From contig CM064715.1 in the NCBI GenBank assembly GCA_032717465.1, forward strand, positions 37,697,104 through 37,761,103: DNA of 64,000 bases, in the 5' to 3' direction. The notes under the pieces are model-generated. The model was given only the letters and a program-made list of their open reading frames with translations. It had not been told where the DNA came from and ran no database searches. Origin of the DNA: Coenobita brevimanus. Lineage: Eukaryota; Arthropoda; Malacostraca; Decapoda; Coenobitidae. Position 1 is the first letter of the stretch. Each line of letters opens with the position of its first letter. The position numbers and the translations under genes are program-made. Shown one piece after another: positions 63,362 through 64,000 of the stretch.

Positions 63362-64000
63362 CTTTGAAATCAGTAATATGAAACTGGTAAGCGAACATGG
63401 AAGTAAAAAAGTCGCTACATGATTGTCAGGGTGGGAACGTTTTTGGTGGTGCCCCCCCGGGTCACAGCCAAGGTCTATAGAATATAGACCTACAATATAC
63501 TTTGCAACAGAGATGTGTATATGCATAAAGATGTAATACAATAATTTAATCACATAATACTGTTAAAATAAAATTTTACAGGTTTTTAGATATTTAAAAA
63601 CTGTTACCCATATATTTACATATTTGTCTTATTTTTTCAGAGCAATTAGTTGTTATGCTATTCTATAATTAACATTTAATTCAAGTACAATAAAAAAGTG
63701 TAACAAACAGTACTGAGTTTTTAAGAAATCAGAAGAAAATTATAACCGTTGTTGTTCTCTATAAGACCAGCAATACAGTATGGTGTTATCTGTATGTTGC
63801 CATGTGTTGTTGCGTGTACTTGACAAAACTAGAGCAGATTAGCATACGCTAGCTCCTTAGCGCGGGGTCCCCTTAGGCGCCGGAGCCATTGGGAGCAATT
63901 GGTCAAATTGGCTTAAAGCCGGCTCTGATGATGGTACTGTGATACCAACTCTTACGTATGAAAGTGAAGCTTGGACATGGTTGGAAGGACACGTGTCAAG
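63362..64000 (+). mobile_element. RTE-D copy 3, running off the right edge, split by a hAT-like MITE
   Basis: 63362-63426 matches 40923-40995 of RTE-D copy 1 (GAAGT AAAAAAGTCGCTACATGAT region), and 63928-64000 matches the continuation (GGTACTGTGATACCAACTCT...). The two pieces join at the MITE's target duplication. The visible part encodes IPTLTYESEAWTWLEGH. Confidence 0.85.
63427..63927. mobile_element. hAT-like MITE in RTE-D copy 3
   Basis: 501-bp insertion with imperfect ends (CAGGGTGGG at the left, inverse of CAGAGCCGG at the right). Flanked by an 8-bp duplication with one mismatch (ATGATTGT 63419-63426; ATGATGGT 63928-63935). Eight-base duplications and CAG-RG-type ends fit hAT elements. 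No transposase. Confidence 0.72.

Overview
The window reads as eukaryotic nuclear DNA, most likely from an arthropod and plausibly a decapod crustacean. That placement is an inference from the style of the LINE proteins, the tRNA-derived SINEs and the many long (TG)n and (TA)n microsatellites; no search was run. There is no operon structure and no prokaryotic signal. Almost everything is a transposon graveyard with nested insertions. One convincing host gene is present, on the minus strand at 38006-39277: an unrecognised 423-residue Cys-rich, AT-hook protein with a splice acceptor upstream and an AATAAA downstream.

Layout. 1-870: 5' part of a LINE (family A, minus). 1133-1945: pogo/Tigger-like fragment. 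2605-14020: decayed Ty3/gypsy element (Gypsy-1) with very long LTRs (about 2.4 kb and 3.0 kb) that contain a modular minisatellite; a Tc1/mariner-type MITE splits its integrase and a SINE sits in its 3' LTR. 14691-21244: three LTRs and two internally deleted bodies of a second gypsy family, with a piggyBac-like element in the first body. 22190-36118: three head-to-tail minus-strand copies of LINE family B, carrying an RTE fragment, tRNA-derived SINEs and two piggyBac-like elements. 36119-40720: SINE, host gene, degenerate minisatellite. 40735-41445: RTE fragment.

41889-48107: a Gmr1-like Ty3/gypsy element (Gag with SCAN-like capsid, integrase upstream of reverse transcriptase) whose 3' half is inverted. 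48355-51165: LINE-A copy. 51400-58500: Jockey-type LINE-E (minus), broken by an RTE fragment and a SINE. 59195-60853: two piggyBac-like copies facing each other. 60919-64000: (TA)n tracts, SINEs, RTE fragments, a LINE-A 3' half and a hAT-like MITE.

The strongest points for follow-up are the Gmr1-like element with an inverted half and matching 4-bp target duplication, the combinatorial minisatellite inside the Gypsy-1 LTRs, the head-to-tail LINE-B array whose ends abut (TG)n, the piggyBac-like family with copy-specific perfect subterminal palindromes, and the unrecognised host gene. Boundaries were found by eye, from repeated sequence within the window, so many are good to a few bases only where a target duplication is stated.
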